This document shows, in pieces, positions 33,181-42,607 of a DNA stretch of 64,000 bases (position 1 is its first letter; each line of letters begins with the position of its first letter). The DNA comes from Lysinibacillus odysseyi 34hs-1 = NBRC 100172. Lineage in GTDB: Bacteria; Bacillota; Bacilli; Bacillales_A; Planococcaceae. Location: contig NZ_BCVX01000002.1 in the NCBI RefSeq assembly GCF_001591965.1, forward strand, positions 62,001-126,000. The letters run 5' to 3'. Below the pieces are notes generated by a model. That model was not told the origin of the DNA. It worked only from the letters and a program-made list of their open reading frames with translations, and did not search any database. The translations under genes were made by a program, and so were the position numbers.

Positions 33181-33194
33181 TCATCCATTCCCAC

Positions 33195-33285
33195 CTTTCC
33201 CATTTCCGATACCCTTCCAGTTTCTATTAGAAACTATCATTTTGCAATGATTGATAGATTTCTTTGATTATACTATTTGGTTATA
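33195..33285 (-). promoter_or_regulatory. leader with tandem hairpins upstream of the SLH carboxypeptidase
   Basis: On the minus strand a TATAAT lies about 90 bp upstream of the start codon, with a weak TTACCC -35 at 18 bp. Two short hairpins follow in the transcript: ATCATT/AATGAT with a GCAA tetraloop, and GTTTCT/AGAAAC with a three-base loop. These may stabilise the mRNA 5' end, as described for some highly expressed surface-layer genes; function is inference. Confidence 0.4.
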
Positions 33286-33326
33286 CGTACGGGTAAGAGG
33301 AATTGTGTTTTTCTTTCCAAATCAGC

Positions 33327-33359
33327 AAAAAAGCCGGAGGGTCACCCCTCCAGCTTTTC
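33327..33359 (-). terminator. terminator after ileS
   Basis: On the minus strand AGCTGGAGGG pairs with CCCTCCGGCT (one mismatch) around a short loop and is followed by six T. It is 6 bp after the ileS stop codon. Confidence 0.9.
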
Positions 33360-33364
33360 TCTCA

Positions 33365-36124
33365 TTACGCGTAATATTTTTCAACAACTTCTGCACAGCG
33401 TGTACATAATGTTGCGTGTGCTTCATTTGTACCTACTGTTTCGGAAATTGTCCAGCAGCGTTCACATTTTTCGCCATCTGCTTTTTCTACAACAAGTGAT
33501 GTTTGGTTAAGGACCAATGCATCTTCAGGCGCGTTCTCTTTACTGCCTGCAATAGTGAACTGTGATACGATGCATAGCTGTGCAAAATCAACGTTTGCAT
33601 CATTCAGTAATTCCACCGTCTCGCTGTCTGCATAAACAGAAATTTTTGCTTCAAGCGATTTTCCGATTACCTTCGCATTTCGAGCCTCTTCCAAGGCCTT
33701 TAATACTTCATCACGGATTTCGATAATCTTCGCCCATTTTTCTCGTAGCTGACCGAAGTTTTCCTTCTCATCTACCTCTGGGAAATCTGTCAATTGTACA
33801 GACGCTTCCTCTGCACCAAGATAGCCCCATAATTCTTCAGTCGTATGAGGGATAATTGGTGTCAGTACTTTTAACAGCATTTGCAATGTGTCATACATCA
33901 CTGTTTGCATTGCACGGCGGTCCTGATTGTCTACACCTTCGATATACACTACATCTTTTGCAATATCAAGGTAGAATGAAGACAGTTCAACTGCGACAAA
34001 GTTATTGATTGTATGGTATACCGTAGAAAATTCATAACGATCATATGCAGCACGTGCAGCTTTTAATACATCTTGCATGCGCATATACATGTATTGATCC
34101 ATCTCACGTAAGTTTTCGTATGCTACGCGGTCTGTCGCTGGGTTAAAATCTGCAACATTTCCGTGTAGGAAGCGAAGTGTATTACGGATTTTGCGATATA
34201 CTTCTGATACTTGCTTCAGCATATCCATGGAAATACGGACATCCGCTGTATAATCAACTGATGCTACCCATAGACGAAGAATATCAGCACCGTATTGATC
34301 CATTACTTTTTGCGGTACGATTACATTTCCTAAAGACTTGGACATTTTCCGGCCTTCTCCGTCTAATACGAAACCATGAGACAGCAGCCCTTTATAAGGC
34401 GCATAGCCATTGATCGCTACAGATGTGATCAATGATGAGTTAAACCAGCCGCGGTATTGGTCAGAACCTTCCAAATAAAGGTCCGCTGGATATTTCATGC
34501 CGCGCTCCACAAGTACGCCCTGATGAGAAGAGCCTGAGTCGAACCAAACATCCATGATGTCATTTTCTTTCGTGAAAATGCCATTCGGGCTGCCATGATG
34601 TGTGAAGCCCTCCGGCAATAATTCTTTCGGTTCTTTCTGGAACCAAATATTTGATCCATGCTCACGGAACAATTTTGCCACGTGTGTAATTGTTTCCGGC
34701 GTGATGATTGGTTCACCATTTTCCGCATAGAAGATTGGAATCGGTACACCCCATGCACGTTGGCGGGAAATTACCCAGTCGCCGCGGTCACGGATCATAT
34801 TGTAAAGACGCGTTTCACCCCATGATGGTGTGAATGTTGTATCTGTCACTGCCTGTAATAATTCATCGCGGAATGCATCAATTGAAGCAAACCACTGTGG
34901 CGTAGCACGGTAAATAACCGGCTTCTTTGTACGCCAGTCATGTGGATAAGAGTGCGTGAAGAAGCCTAGCTTTTCTAACGCATCTACTTCTTTTAACTTT
35001 TCAGTTACTAATTTATTTGCATCATCATAGAAGATTCCTTCAAAGCCTGGTGCTTCCTCTGTATAGCAGCCGCGGTTATCTACCGGCGATAAAATATCAA
35101 GACCATACTCCCGGCCGATGTTATAGTCTTCCTCCCCGTGACCAGGTGCTGTATGAACACATCCTGTACCAGCTTCAGCTGTTACGTGGTCACCGATCAT
35201 TACTAATGAATCACGGTCATAGAATGGGTGTTGCGCTACTACACGGTCAAGCGCTTTTCCTTGAACTTCCTGGATGATTTCATAGCTTTCCCAACCAATT
35301 GCATTTGCTACATTTTCAAGCAAGTCTTTTGCAACGATGAATTTTTTGTCGCCTACTGCTGCTACCACATACGTAAATTCCGGATTTAAGGAAATCCCTA
35401 GGTTAGCCGGCAATGTCCAAGGTGTTGTTGTCCAGATAATAAATTTTGCATCTGCAGGTACAACGCCTTTTGCATCTTTAATTGGGAAACTTACATAAAT
35501 AGATGGTGATTTTACATCTTTATATTCGATTTCTGCTTCCGCTAAAGCCGATTCGGAAGATGGAGACCAGTAGACAGGTTTTAGGCCCTTATAGATATAG
35601 CCCTTCTCGGCCATTTTACCAAACACTTCAATTTGGCGTGCTTCAAACTCAGGCTTTAACGTGATATAAGGATTTTCCCAATCACCGCGTACACCAAGAC
35701 GTTTAAACTGTGAACGCTGACTGTCAATTTGTTCATAGGCATATTTTTCACATAGCTCTCGGAATTCCGCTACGGACATCTCCTTGCGTTTAACCCCTTT
35801 ATTCGTTAAAGCCTGTTCAATCGGCAGACCATGTGTATCCCAGCCTGGCACGTATGGCACATGATAGCCTGTCATAGATTTTTGACGTGTAATCATGTCT
35901 TTTAGCACTTTATTCAATGCGTGACCAATATGAATGTCCCCATTTGCGTACGGAGGGCCATCATGCAGCACGAAATGCGGACGATCCTTTGTGCGTTCAT
36001 TTACTAAACGATTGATATCCATCTCATCCCATTGTGCCTGAATTTGCGGCTCTTTTGTCGGCAGTCCGCCGCGCATTGGGAAATCTGTTTTTGGCATTAA
36101 TAACGTATCTTTATACTCCACCAT
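33365..36124 (-). CDS. ileS: isoleucyl-tRNA synthetase
   Basis: A 919-residue class I aminoacyl-tRNA synthetase. The HIGH motif is in [12 protein letters not shown] near residue 65 and KMSKS is in [10 protein letters not shown] near residue 595. An editing CP1 domain lies between them. A C-terminal zinc-binding region carries CERCW and CTRC. The start [20 protein letters not shown] matches Bacillus IleS. The gene is controlled by an isoleucine T-box leader. Confidence 0.97.
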   Translation of the reverse strand: MVEYKDTLLMPKTDFPMRGGLPTKEPQIQAQWDEMDINRLVNERTKDRPHFVLHDGPPYANGDIHIGHALNKVLKDMITRQKSMTGYHVPYVPGWDTHGLPIEQALTNKGVKRKEMSVAEFRELCEKYAYEQIDSQRSQFKRLGVRGDWENPYITLKPEFEARQIEVFGKMAEKGYIYKGLKPVYWSPSSESALAEAEIEYKDVKSPSIYVSFPIKDAKGVVPADAKFIIWTTTPWTLPANLGISLNPEFTYVVAAVGDKKFIVAKDLLENVANAIGWESYEIIQEVQGKALDRVVAQHPFYDRDSLVMIGDHVTAEAGTGCVHTAPGHGEEDYNIGREYGLDILSPVDNRGCYTEEAPGFEGIFYDDANKLVTEKLKEVDALEKLGFFTHSYPHDWRTKKPVIYRATPQWFASIDAFRDELLQAVTDTTFTPSWGETRLYNMIRDRGDWVISRQRAWGVPIPIFYAENGEPIITPETITHVAKLFREHGSNIWFQKEPKELLPEGFTHHGSPNGIFTKENDIMDVWFDSGSSHQGVLVERGMKYPADLYLEGSDQYRGWFNSSLITSVAINGYAPYKGLLSHGFVLDGEGRKMSKSLGNVIVPQKVMDQYGADILRLWVASVDYTADVRISMDMLKQVSEVYRKIRNTLRFLHGNVADFNPATDRVAYENLREMDQYMYMRMQDVLKAARAAYDRYEFSTVYHTINNFVAVELSSFYLDIAKDVVYIEGVDNQDRRAMQTVMYDTLQMLLKVLTPIIPHTTEELWGYLGAEEASVQLTDFPEVDEKENFGQLREKWAKIIEIRDEVLKALEEARNAKVIGKSLEAKISVYADSETVELLNDANVDFAQLCIVSQFTIAGSKENAPEDALVLNQTSLVVEKADGEKCERCWTISETVGTNEAHATLCTRCAEVVEKYYA

Positions 36125-36149
36125 TTCATACTCCTCCTAATTTATCCGT

Positions 36150-36415
36150 TTATACAAAATAAAAAGCCTTTCATCCCAAAAAGGGACGAAAAGCTGTTAT
36201 TCCGTGGTACCACCCTAATTTGCAGAACATCTAGTTAGATACAGTCCTGCCTCTTAGCCGCTGTAACGTCGCGTATCACGGGTCCGCCTACTTTGTTCAG
36301 CGTACCAGCTCCAGAGTGATTTTCCATAAAAAACGCATTGTCCGAGCTTTCACCATCCCCGAATCGCTAAACTGCCGTTTTTCACGTACTGTCTCTATCT
36401 TAGCCGATTATACAT
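36150..36415 (-). promoter_or_regulatory. isoleucine T-box riboswitch upstream of ileS
   Basis: On the minus strand the T-box core AGGGTGGTACCACGG is at 36216-36202. The stem I apical motif GGGGATGGTGAAAGC and the specifier loop GAAAATCACTC are upstream. The specifier codon is ATC (isoleucine) at 36320-36318, followed by the expected purine. The terminator AGCTTTTCGTCCC/GGGATGAAAGGCT with five T lies at 36161-36195. Known mechanism: uncharged tRNA-Ile pairs with the specifier and the T-box bulge to block termination. Confidence 0.95.
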
Positions 36416-36435
36416 ATAAACGTCTTTTGAGTACC

Positions 36436-36465
36436 AGTATATGAAAAATCCTTGACATTCGTCAA
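36436..36465 (-). promoter_or_regulatory. promoter of the ileS T-box transcript
   Basis: On the minus strand TTGACG and TATACT are separated by 18 bp. The -35 element lies inside the hairpin that appears to terminate divIVA. Start of transcription would be near 36430, just before the T-box stem I. Confidence 0.6.
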
Positions 36466-36466
36466 G
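36444..36466 (-). terminator. short terminator after divIVA
   Basis: CTTGAC pairs with GTCAAG around GAAT and is followed by GATTTTT on the minus strand, 22 bp after the divIVA stop. The stem is only 6 bp, so termination may be partial. Confidence 0.55.
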
Positions 36467-36487
36467 CTTTTCAGGCTAATTTGAATG

Positions 36488-37015
36488 TTAATCTTCATTG
36501 CTTGGCTGTAATTTTCCCAGTGTATGCTCGGAAATATCAGTCATTGGTATATCGTATTCTAAAAGCTTGTCCCAATCATCCGTATTTAATAGATCAAGCT
36601 GCGCTTCTACCAGCATTTTGAAACGGTTGCGGAAAACTTTCGATTGCTTTTTCAGCTCATCGATTTCGATTGTTATTTTGCGTGCCTTTGTTAACGCTTC
36701 ATTAACAATACGATCTGCATTCTTCTCTGCTTCTTTTACAATTAGCTTCGCTTCCTTTTGGGAGTTGCGACGTACCTCTTCAGCAGCTTCCTGTGCTACA
36801 ACAATTGATTTTTGCAGTGTCTCTTCCAAATTATTATAGTGGGTCATCTGCTCTGACATCGTCTTGATTCTATCTTCGAGCTCTTTTTTCTCACGCAAGA
36901 TAATTTCATAATCCTTGATGATTTGATCTAAAAACTCGTTTACTTCATCTTCCGAGTAGCCTCGGAATCCTCTTGTAAACTCCTTATTATGTATATCAAG
37001 TGGTGATAATGGCAT
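36488..37015 (-). CDS. divIVA: cell division initiation protein DivIVA
   Basis: A 175-residue coiled-coil protein that marks negatively curved membrane at poles and septa. The N-terminal lipid-binding domain includes FTRGFRGYSEDEVNEFLDQI; Phe17 and Arg18 match the membrane-inserting and lipid-binding residues known in Bacillus. The remainder is predicted long coiled coil. It sits between ylmH and ileS as in B. subtilis. Confidence 0.96.
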   Translation of the reverse strand: MPLSPLDIHNKEFTRGFRGYSEDEVNEFLDQIIKDYEIILREKKELEDRIKTMSEQMTHYNNLEETLQKSIVVAQEAAEEVRRNSQKEAKLIVKEAEKNADRIVNEALTKARKITIEIDELKKQSKVFRNRFKMLVEAQLDLLNTDDWDKLLEYDIPMTDISEHTLGKLQPSNED

Positions 37016-37107
37016 GTCGTTACTCCCCTTTACCCGTTACTATTTAGTAATCATTATACTTTGTTGCTGCTCGATTGGCATCCATTTTTCTGTAATTTTG
37101 TTTTGTT

Positions 37108-37893
37108 TTACTGTTTTTGCTCTAATCGGCCTATTTGAAGACGGATTTTGTCTTTTTTCGTTCTTCCTTCTGTCATGATGACCTTTAGGCGGCCAAATCC
37201 CCGTGCGGAAAGAATATCACCTTCCTGCAGTTCAAAGGAGACCTGTTCCCTTACTGTCCAATTTACTTTTACACGCCCGGCAGTAATTAAATTTTGTGAT
37301 TTCTGTCTGGAAATATTAAGTACTGTCGCAAGTACTACATCAAGGCGCATGGAAGAAACAGTCGTTGTACTCTCCACCCATTCCTCCTCCAGACGTAGAA
37401 GCGGCTGTGTCCCAATTTCTTCAAGGTGAACCTTTACTTTTCCGATACTTGTCAAGTGAGCGCGCACATAATCAGCAACCTCTGTTGCTACAGCAAACTG
37501 GACGGTATTTTCAGCTACTCGTATATCTCCAAACTTGCTGCGTTCCATTCCAACAGAAAGCAGGGCTCCTAACACATCAGGATGCCGCAGCTGAACGAAT
37601 TTCGATGGATAGTTAATAGAAAACACAGTAATTTGATAGTCCTCCTCTGCAGGCATGAAGTAGGAAGGCGCAATCATGACACGCATGCGCTCTGGCTGTT
37701 CAAATATTCCCTGTGCATAAACAGCCAAGTCATCAGACTGGCCAATCACAGACATAACGATAAAACGCTGTCTCGGATCCAGAAAATCTGTCAGCTTCGG
37801 TGCATAGCGATCTTCTACTTCCCGCTGCCATCCGACAACCTGTTCGATAAAGGGCTGTTCATCTTTTCTAAAATGCTGGATTAAATGCTCCAT
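37108..37893 (-). CDS. ylmH: S4-domain RNA-binding protein YlmH
   Basis: A 261-residue protein of the YlmH family. The C-terminal S4 domain (MRLDVVLATVLNISRQKSQNLITAGRVKVNW) binds RNA; the N-terminal domain is conserved but less defined. YlmH has been linked to ribosome quality control as an RqcP-like factor; rqcH is also in this window. It is part of the sepF-ylmG-ylmH-divIVA cluster. Confidence 0.92.
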   Translation of the reverse strand: MEHLIQHFRKDEQPFIEQVVGWQREVEDRYAPKLTDFLDPRQRFIVMSVIGQSDDLAVYAQGIFEQPERMRVMIAPSYFMPAEEDYQITVFSINYPSKFVQLRHPDVLGALLSVGMERSKFGDIRVAENTVQFAVATEVADYVRAHLTSIGKVKVHLEEIGTQPLLRLEEEWVESTTTVSSMRLDVVLATVLNISRQKSQNLITAGRVKVNWTVREQVSFELQEGDILSARGFGRLKVIMTEGRTKKDKIRLQIGRLEQKQ

Positions 37894-37924
37894 TTTTTCT
37901 GCAACTCCTTGTACTAAACAAAAT

Positions 37925-37949
37925 CCCCCTACAGTACGACTGTACGGGG
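37925..37949 (-). terminator. hairpin between ylmG and ylmH, possible partial terminator
   Basis: On the minus strand CCCCGTACAG pairs with CTGTAGGGGG (one mismatch), followed by ATTTTGTTT. It could reduce readthrough from ylmG into ylmH. Confidence 0.55.
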
Positions 37950-37955
37950 AAATAA

Positions 37956-38216
37956 TTACGCAACAATGTAGCTCAGAACAACAAATAGGCCTTGTTCAAT
38001 AAACCGCAGCGCAAATAAGGCAATAATCGGCGAAAAATCGATCATACCAATCGGCGGGATAAACTTACGGAAAAAGCCTAAATAAGGTTCACATACTGCC
38101 GCTAAAAAGCGTCCTACAGCCGAATTTTGAGCTGCCGGCACCCATGATAGCAGAATATAAGCAATGAGCATAAACGTATAGATCGTAAATGCCTGCCCAA
38201 GAATAGTATAAATCAT
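37956..38216 (-). CDS. ylmG: YggT-family membrane protein YlmG
   Basis: An 86-residue protein with two hydrophobic segments (residues 3-25 and 58-84) flanking a conserved CEPYLGFFRKFIPPIGMIDFSPI loop region. This is the YggT family found next to sepF. Its biochemical role is not established. Confidence 0.93.
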   Translation of the reverse strand: MIYTILGQAFTIYTFMLIAYILLSWVPAAQNSAVGRFLAAVCEPYLGFFRKFIPPIGMIDFSPIIALFALRFIEQGLFVVLSYIVA

Positions 38217-38235
38217 TTATTTACCTCTCTAGTAT

Positions 38236-38739
38236 CTAAATTTCATCGATAATATAATCAGAGATTTCTCCCGATACTTCTACGTTGTCTGGTGTGCAAA
38301 GGAAAATATTATTACCGATGCGTTGAATATCTCCATTCAAAGCATATACTGTCCCGCTTAGAAAGTCGATGATTCGCACTCCCTGATCCCGGTCAATACG
38401 CTGTAAATTGACAATCGTCGCACGTTTATTACGAAGATGTTCGGCAATATCCTGCGCCTCCGCATATACGCGCGGTTCAACAAGCACAACTTTTGAACCT
38501 TTCGCAGAAGCAGCTGTATGCAGACTTACTACATTATTCTGCGCCGGGGCAGGTGCATGCTGCGTTTGCTGCGGAACGATTTTACGCTCTTTCTTAAAAC
38601 GGTTATTGATCGCTGGGGCAGGCACTTCAGACTGTTGCTGTTTCATCACAGGAGTGTTATCTAATTCCTCACGTACTACGTGATCTTCTTCTTCCTCTTC
38701 CAAATAGAAGAAGTTTTTAATGATGTTTTTCATGCTCAT
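38236..38739 (-). CDS. sepF: cell division protein SepF
   Basis: A 167-residue FtsZ-binding protein that bundles FtsZ filaments and tethers them to the membrane. The N-terminal amphipathic helix [18 protein letters not shown] is the membrane anchor. A low-complexity Gln/Pro/Ala linker of about 50 residues follows. The C-terminal globular domain (about 78-165) contains [19 protein letters not shown] and VNLQRID. Confidence 0.96.
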   Translation of the reverse strand: MSMKNIIKNFFYLEEEEEDHVVREELDNTPVMKQQQSEVPAPAINNRFKKERKIVPQQTQHAPAPAQNNVVSLHTAASAKGSKVVLVEPRVYAEAQDIAEHLRNKRATIVNLQRIDRDQGVRIIDFLSGTVYALNGDIQRIGNNIFLCTPDNVEVSGEISDYIIDEI

Positions 38740-38757
38740 CCATCGTCCCTTCTTTCG

Positions 38758-39426
38758 TCATCCAACAAGAGCCGTTCCAATTCTTACAAATGTTGCTCCT
38801 TCTTCGATGGCAATTTCATAGTCATTTGACATCCCCATCGAGAGCTCCGTACATGGTGCGTATGCTAGCTGTAAGGCGACAACTTCCTGCTGAAGTTTTT
38901 TTAGTTCCCGAAATACTTCACGAATTACGTCCTCATCCTCCGTATTCGGTGCCATCGTCATCAATCCGACAACTTCAATTTTTGAATAGGAGGCCAACTG
39001 CTTGATAAACGGTATTACCTCTTCATACACTAGGCCATGTTTCGATTCTTCTCCAGATACATTTGCCTGGATAAAGCATTTTACCGGCTTTTCTGCACGC
39101 TTTTCAATCTCTTCTGCCAGGCTCAATCGGTCCAATGAATGTAAAAAATCAATTGTATTAATGATTTGTTTTACTTTCCGCGTCTGTAAAGTGCCGATAT
39201 AGTGCCAATGGGCTCCAGATTTAATTTGTTCTTGCTTCGTATGTAACCCTTCTGGACGGTTTTCCCCCAGGTGCACAAGTCCGGCCTCCAGGACCTCTTT
39301 TGTCCGCGCTACATCAACTTGCTTTGTAACTGCAACAATTTTCACAGCCTGTGAGACACCTGCACGTTTTTTTGCTTGATCTATATTAGATTGAATTCTC
39401 TCTAGATTATCAATAACTTTTGTCAC
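38758..39426 (-). CDS. ylmE: YggS-family PLP-binding protein (YlmE)
   Basis: A 222-residue PLP homeostasis protein with a TIM-barrel fold like the alanine racemase N-terminal domain. The PLP lysine is in KIVAVTKQ near residue 35. Other family segments are HYIGTLQTRK and ELSMGMSNDYEIAI. It is next to ylmC; ylmD, which normally separates them, is absent. Confidence 0.93.
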   Translation of the reverse strand: MTKVIDNLERIQSNIDQAKKRAGVSQAVKIVAVTKQVDVARTKEVLEAGLVHLGENRPEGLHTKQEQIKSGAHWHYIGTLQTRKVKQIINTIDFLHSLDRLSLAEEIEKRAEKPVKCFIQANVSGEESKHGLVYEEVIPFIKQLASYSKIEVVGLMTMAPNTEDEDVIREVFRELKKLQQEVVALQLAYAPCTELSMGMSNDYEIAIEEGATFVRIGTALVG

Positions 39427-39501
39427 GTTACTCCCAACTTTACATCATTAGTTTCCCCTATTGTATCAAGCTAAACATGATTTATCAATGAATAGCGTGA
39501 C

Positions 39502-39741
39502 CTATGTGGAGACACTTTTTACTATAATGACATCCTTACCTATTATGAGAATATCACTAATTGCTACCTTTTTTACACTTTCTTCCCCCTGAATGAGCTG
39601 GTAAAACTTTCTTGGTTGCGAAACAAAAAAATAGTCTATATACCCACTCTGCTCATTAATCTCTGCATCGATAATATAACCGATAAACCGCCCGCTTCCC
39701 GCCTCGATCATTTCCTTCTGCTGCACGATGGAAAAGCGCAT
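39502..39741 (-). CDS. ylmC: PRC-barrel protein YlmC/YmxH
   Basis: A 79-residue small beta protein of the YlmC/YmxH sporulation-associated PRC-barrel family. It begins MRFSIVQQKEMIEAGSGRFI. A strong AGGAGG ribosome site precedes it. Its position between sigG and ylmE is conserved in spore formers. Function is unknown. Confidence 0.88.
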   Translation of the reverse strand: MRFSIVQQKEMIEAGSGRFIGYIIDAEINEQSGYIDYFFVSQPRKFYQLIQGEESVKKVAISDILIIGKDVIIVKSVST

Positions 39742-39755
39742 CCAATCCTCCTTTT

Positions 39756-39903
39756 AAGGAAAAGTGCATTCGCATCCGTTTTGCTGCGACAAGCACTGGA
39801 GAACAGGCAATGGAACAAAGGCTAAACCGCCACGTCCTGTGACAACGCCTTTGTGACCAACATCCTGTTGACCTGAAGTGACCTCGAGCAGCAGATGCGA
39901 GTG
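39756..39903. repeat. 148-bp intergenic repeat, copy A
   Basis: First of two tandem copies between ylmC and sigG. It starts AAGGAAAAGTGCATTCGCATC and ends GATGCGAGTG, so its ends are a 10-bp inverted repeat with one G-T pair. Inside are a CACG/TGTG hairpin and a perfect CAACA-TCC-TGTTG hairpin at 39858-39870. It differs from copy B at 2 of 148 positions. It has no convincing reading frame. Confidence 0.93.
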
Positions 39904-39947
39904 CCTAGACAATACTGTACTTCTTAAAAGCTATACTTTCTCTCCTA

Positions 39948-40095
39948 AAGGAAAAGTGCATTCGCATCCGTTTTGCTGTGACAAGCACTGGAGAACAGGC
40001 AATGGAACAAAGGCTAAACCGCCACGTCCTGTGACAACGCCTTTGTGACCAACATCCTGTTGACCTGAAGTGACCTCGAGCAGCAGATGCGAATG
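39948..40095. repeat. 148-bp intergenic repeat, copy B
   Basis: Second tandem copy, 192 bp downstream of copy A start-to-start and in the same orientation. Terminal inverted repeat CATTCGCATC/GATGCGAATG is perfect here. An inner GCTG/CAGC pair extends the terminal stem after an internal loop. The 44 bp between copies is unrelated to the repeat. Confidence 0.93.
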
Positions 40096-40134
40096 TCCAG
40101 TAACTAGAAAATTTATCCTTCCTTACCTTTAAGA

Positions 40135-40157
40135 AAAGCGCACGAAATGTGCGCTTT
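40135..40157 (-). terminator. terminator of the sigG transcript
   Basis: On the minus strand AAAGCGCAC pairs perfectly with GTGCGCTTT around a 5-base loop and runs into TTCTT. The stem overlaps the sigG stop codon. Confidence 0.88.
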
Positions 40158-40935
40158 AGTCAAACTTATAGTCTTTCTGCATCAAAGCGATGGCGCTTTT
40201 TTCTAAACGCGAAATCTGGGCTTGCGAAATTCCCAGTGTCTTTGCAATTTCTGTCTGGGTCTCCCCGTAGTAAAAACGTTTCGCCACAATTAATTGCTGA
40301 CGCTCATCCAATTTCTGCATGCTTTCCTTTACCGATACATAAGCCACCCATTGATCCTCTGAAACATCCCCTTTTAACTGATCGAGCATGTACACAGGAT
40401 CTGTGCCATCTGCATAAATCGGCTCTTGAAGAGACATGGGATCTTGAATAGCATCTAATGCATATAAAACATCTTCCTGTTTCATTTCTAACATTTCAGC
40501 AATTTGCCCAAGTGTCGGTTCATATGAATTTTCAAGTACAAACTGCTCTTTTGCCTGCATTGCTTTATAGGCAATATCCCGGAGTGAACGAGATACTCGC
40601 AGTGCATGATGGTCACGCAGATGACGTCTTATTTCCCCGACAATCATCGGTACGGCATACGTAGAAAATCTTACGTTATGCTTCAGGTCAAAATGATCAA
40701 TAGCCTTTAGTAAGCCGATGCAGCCTACTTGGAATAGATCGTCTGCCTGCTCTCCGCGATAGGAAAAACGTCCAACTATGCTCAGGACAAGCCGCAGATT
40801 GCACATAACCAGCTGTTCACGTACCTCTTCTTCGCCTGCCTGCATACGTTCGAATAAAGCTTTCATTTCTTCGTGTTTTAAAATAGGTAACGTTGATGTG
40901 TCTACTCCACATAGTTCAACTTTCATACGAACCAT
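40156..40935 (-). CDS. sigG: sporulation sigma factor SigG
   Basis: A 259-residue sigma-70 family factor that directs late forespore transcription. It starts MVRMKVELCGVDTSTLP like Bacillus SigG. Region 2 contains DDLFQVGCIGLLKAIDHFDL and region 4 contains TQTEIAKTLGISQAQISRLEK. It lies directly after spoIIGA-sigE, the conserved arrangement. Confidence 0.96.
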   Translation of the reverse strand: MVRMKVELCGVDTSTLPILKHEEMKALFERMQAGEEEVREQLVMCNLRLVLSIVGRFSYRGEQADDLFQVGCIGLLKAIDHFDLKHNVRFSTYAVPMIVGEIRRHLRDHHALRVSRSLRDIAYKAMQAKEQFVLENSYEPTLGQIAEMLEMKQEDVLYALDAIQDPMSLQEPIYADGTDPVYMLDQLKGDVSEDQWVAYVSVKESMQKLDERQQLIVAKRFYYGETQTEIAKTLGISQAQISRLEKSAIALMQKDYKFD

Positions 40936-40964
40936 CTCTTTTCCTCCGAACTTTTTTATCGTTC

Positions 40965-40992
40965 AGTTTGTCCGTATGAGATGAGACTATGC
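40965..40992 (-). promoter_or_regulatory. candidate sigma-F/sigma-G type promoter of sigG
   Basis: On the minus strand GCATA (40992-40988) and GGACAAACT (40973-40965) resemble the -35 and -10 of forespore promoters (consensus GYWTA and GGnnAnAnT). The spacing of 14 bp is slightly short. Known biology supports forespore expression of sigG. Confidence 0.4.
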
Positions 40993-41020
40993 GTTTTTGG
41001 ACTACGCCAAATTCAACCAA

Positions 41021-41728
41021 TTATGCAATCGGCTCATTTAAATACTCTCGTAAATCCAATATGATTTTCTTTTCAAGGCGGGAAATATAGGATTGTGATA
41101 TCCCAAGATGATCCGCTACCTCTTTTTGTGTCATCTCCGTTTTTCCGTTAAGGCCGAAACGGCATTCCATAATATACTTTTCACGCGGATTTAAACAATT
41201 AATCGCATGGAACATATGCTGCCGTTGCAGCTTTCTCTCCACATCATCTGAAATGATATGTTCCTCTGTCCCTAAAATATCGGACAATAGAAGTTCATTT
41301 CCGTCAGCATCCGAATTCAGCGGTTCATCAAGTGATACTTCACTCTTCATACGGCTTGTTTTACGAAGATGCATTAAGATTTCATTTTCAATACAACGTG
41401 AGGCATATGTGGCCAATTTAATATTTTTTTCTGTATTAAATGTTTCGATAGCTTTAATTAATCCGATAGAGCCGATACTAATTAAATCTTCAATTGGTGT
41501 AGCTGTATTATCAAAACGTCTTGCAATATATACGACAAGACGTAGGTTGCGCTCAATCAATGTATCACGCGCATGTAAGTCACCATCCATAAATGCTTTG
41601 ACAACAGTTAATTCTTCTTCTCTAGTTAGTGGCACTGGCAATGCATCATGTCCTCCTATATAGTATGTTCCTTGGCGCGATATTTTCCGCCAAATGTTTA
41701 AAAAAAGTAAGCGTAGCTTTTGAAACAA
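41021..41728 (-). CDS. sigE: sporulation sigma factor SigE (pro-protein)
   Basis: A 235-residue mother-cell sigma factor made as an inactive precursor. A hydrophobic and basic pro-sequence (about residues 1-21) precedes the conserved YYIGG segment, close to where SpoIIGA cuts in Bacillus. Region 2 includes [18 protein letters not shown]; region 4 includes [22 protein letters not shown]. It lies 17 bp after spoIIGA. Confidence 0.96.
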   Translation of the reverse strand: MFQKLRLLFLNIWRKISRQGTYYIGGHDALPVPLTREEELTVVKAFMDGDLHARDTLIERNLRLVVYIARRFDNTATPIEDLISIGSIGLIKAIETFNTEKNIKLATYASRCIENEILMHLRKTSRMKSEVSLDEPLNSDADGNELLLSDILGTEEHIISDDVERKLQRQHMFHAINCLNPREKYIMECRFGLNGKTEMTQKEVADHLGISQSYISRLEKKIILDLREYLNEPIA

Positions 41729-41745
41729 TGATTGTCCCCCTTTGT

Positions 41746-42552
41746 TTATAGAATAGGAAGCATAGACACATGGAGAATGATCTCTACCTGCTTTGGAAAT
41801 TTTGCATCCTTCGCTGTAAATACCAGATAATGCCCATGAACAGTTTGTTCATCCATCAATAATCTATTTGTACGAAATGCCAGTGCAAGCGTATCCCCCT
41901 GCACAGTTTGGATAGGAACGACACGTAACAATTTTTGAATTTCTTTCGAAAACATCTGCAAATCATACGGTGCCTCCTGACGCCAGCTCATGAGTGCCTG
42001 TACAAAATCAGACGGCAGCTGGGCCTTCATCGCCTGTAACGAAACAAAATGGACCGGTAAGACGCTGATCGGCTCTATGCATGTATTGCCTGTGTCAATG
42101 AAAGCAGCGAGTGAAAATTGCTGTTCTAGAAATTCAACAGTACATGTCGTGTAAAAGTGATTTTGTCGAACTTGCCAACGTAGTCGATAACGCCTCACAA
42201 GAAAAATAAGAACCAATGCTGCCAGCGACAGCCATAAAATCTGCATGTCATATTTATTGCTAGCATATGATTGTATAGCCGTTAAAAGACCACCTACTAT
42301 AAACGTTGCGATAAAAAGTATGATTGCCTGTCTATAGAGCGTTGCTTGTATCGGAAACGTTGGCAATAGCACAAGAAAACTTATGAATACGCCAAGCACG
42401 GATGGATAAAGCAACAGCCCAATCAAACCACTGAGCGCTGCCATTGTCCATAAGCGAACTTTTGCAACGCGAATGTCCGTGATCGTTGCTGTAAATGTAA
42501 GCAACATATAGTTATAAAGCGTGTTCACGAGAAGCAGCCATTCCCCAGCCAT
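41746..42552 (-). CDS. spoIIGA: sigma-E processing peptidase SpoIIGA
   Basis: Membrane aspartic protease that activates pro-SigE in response to the forespore signal SpoIIR. Five membrane segments occupy the first roughly 150 residues. The C-terminal domain has the aspartic-protease motif FIDTGNTC near residue 150. I start it at the ATG at 42552 ([18 protein letters not shown]), with GGAGG nine bases upstream; a 36-residue upstream extension has no family support. The length is 268 residues. Confidence 0.92.
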   Translation of the reverse strand: MAGEWLLLVNTLYNYMLLTFTATITDIRVAKVRLWTMAALSGLIGLLLYPSVLGVFISFLVLLPTFPIQATLYRQAIILFIATFIVGGLLTAIQSYASNKYDMQILWLSLAALVLIFLVRRYRLRWQVRQNHFYTTCTVEFLEQQFSLAAFIDTGNTCIEPISVLPVHFVSLQAMKAQLPSDFVQALMSWRQEAPYDLQMFSKEIQKLLRVVPIQTVQGDTLALAFRTNRLLMDEQTVHGHYLVFTAKDAKFPKQVEIILHVSMLPIL

Positions 42553-42598
42553 GCAAAAAAACCTCCTTCTCATACAGTAGCATGAAGGAGTTGTAGAA

Positions 42599-42607
42599 TT
42601 TGTCAAA
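42599..42607. promoter_or_regulatory. candidate Spo0A box in the spoIIG promoter region
   Basis: TTTGTCAAA on the plus strand matches the Spo0A consensus TTTGTCRAA exactly, 47 bp upstream of the spoIIGA start. Its reverse overlaps a TTGACA that could be the promoter -35. In B. subtilis the spoIIG promoter is directly activated by Spo0A~P and has unusual spacing; no good -10 is obvious here either. A weaker box, ATTGTCGGA, lies near 42653 on the minus strand. Confidence 0.45.

Noticed and set aside
39756-40095. Tandem repeats considered as a CRISPR array
   Set aside because: Only two units, each 148 bp, with a single 44-bp spacer and no cas genes nearby. Unit length and structure do not fit CRISPR repeats.
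40120-40158. Possible third unit of the tandem repeat before sigG
   Set aside because: TTTAAGAAAAGCGCAC resembles the repeat start TTTAAGGAAAAGTGCAT, but the similarity ends after about 16 bases and the sequence is explained by the sigG terminator.
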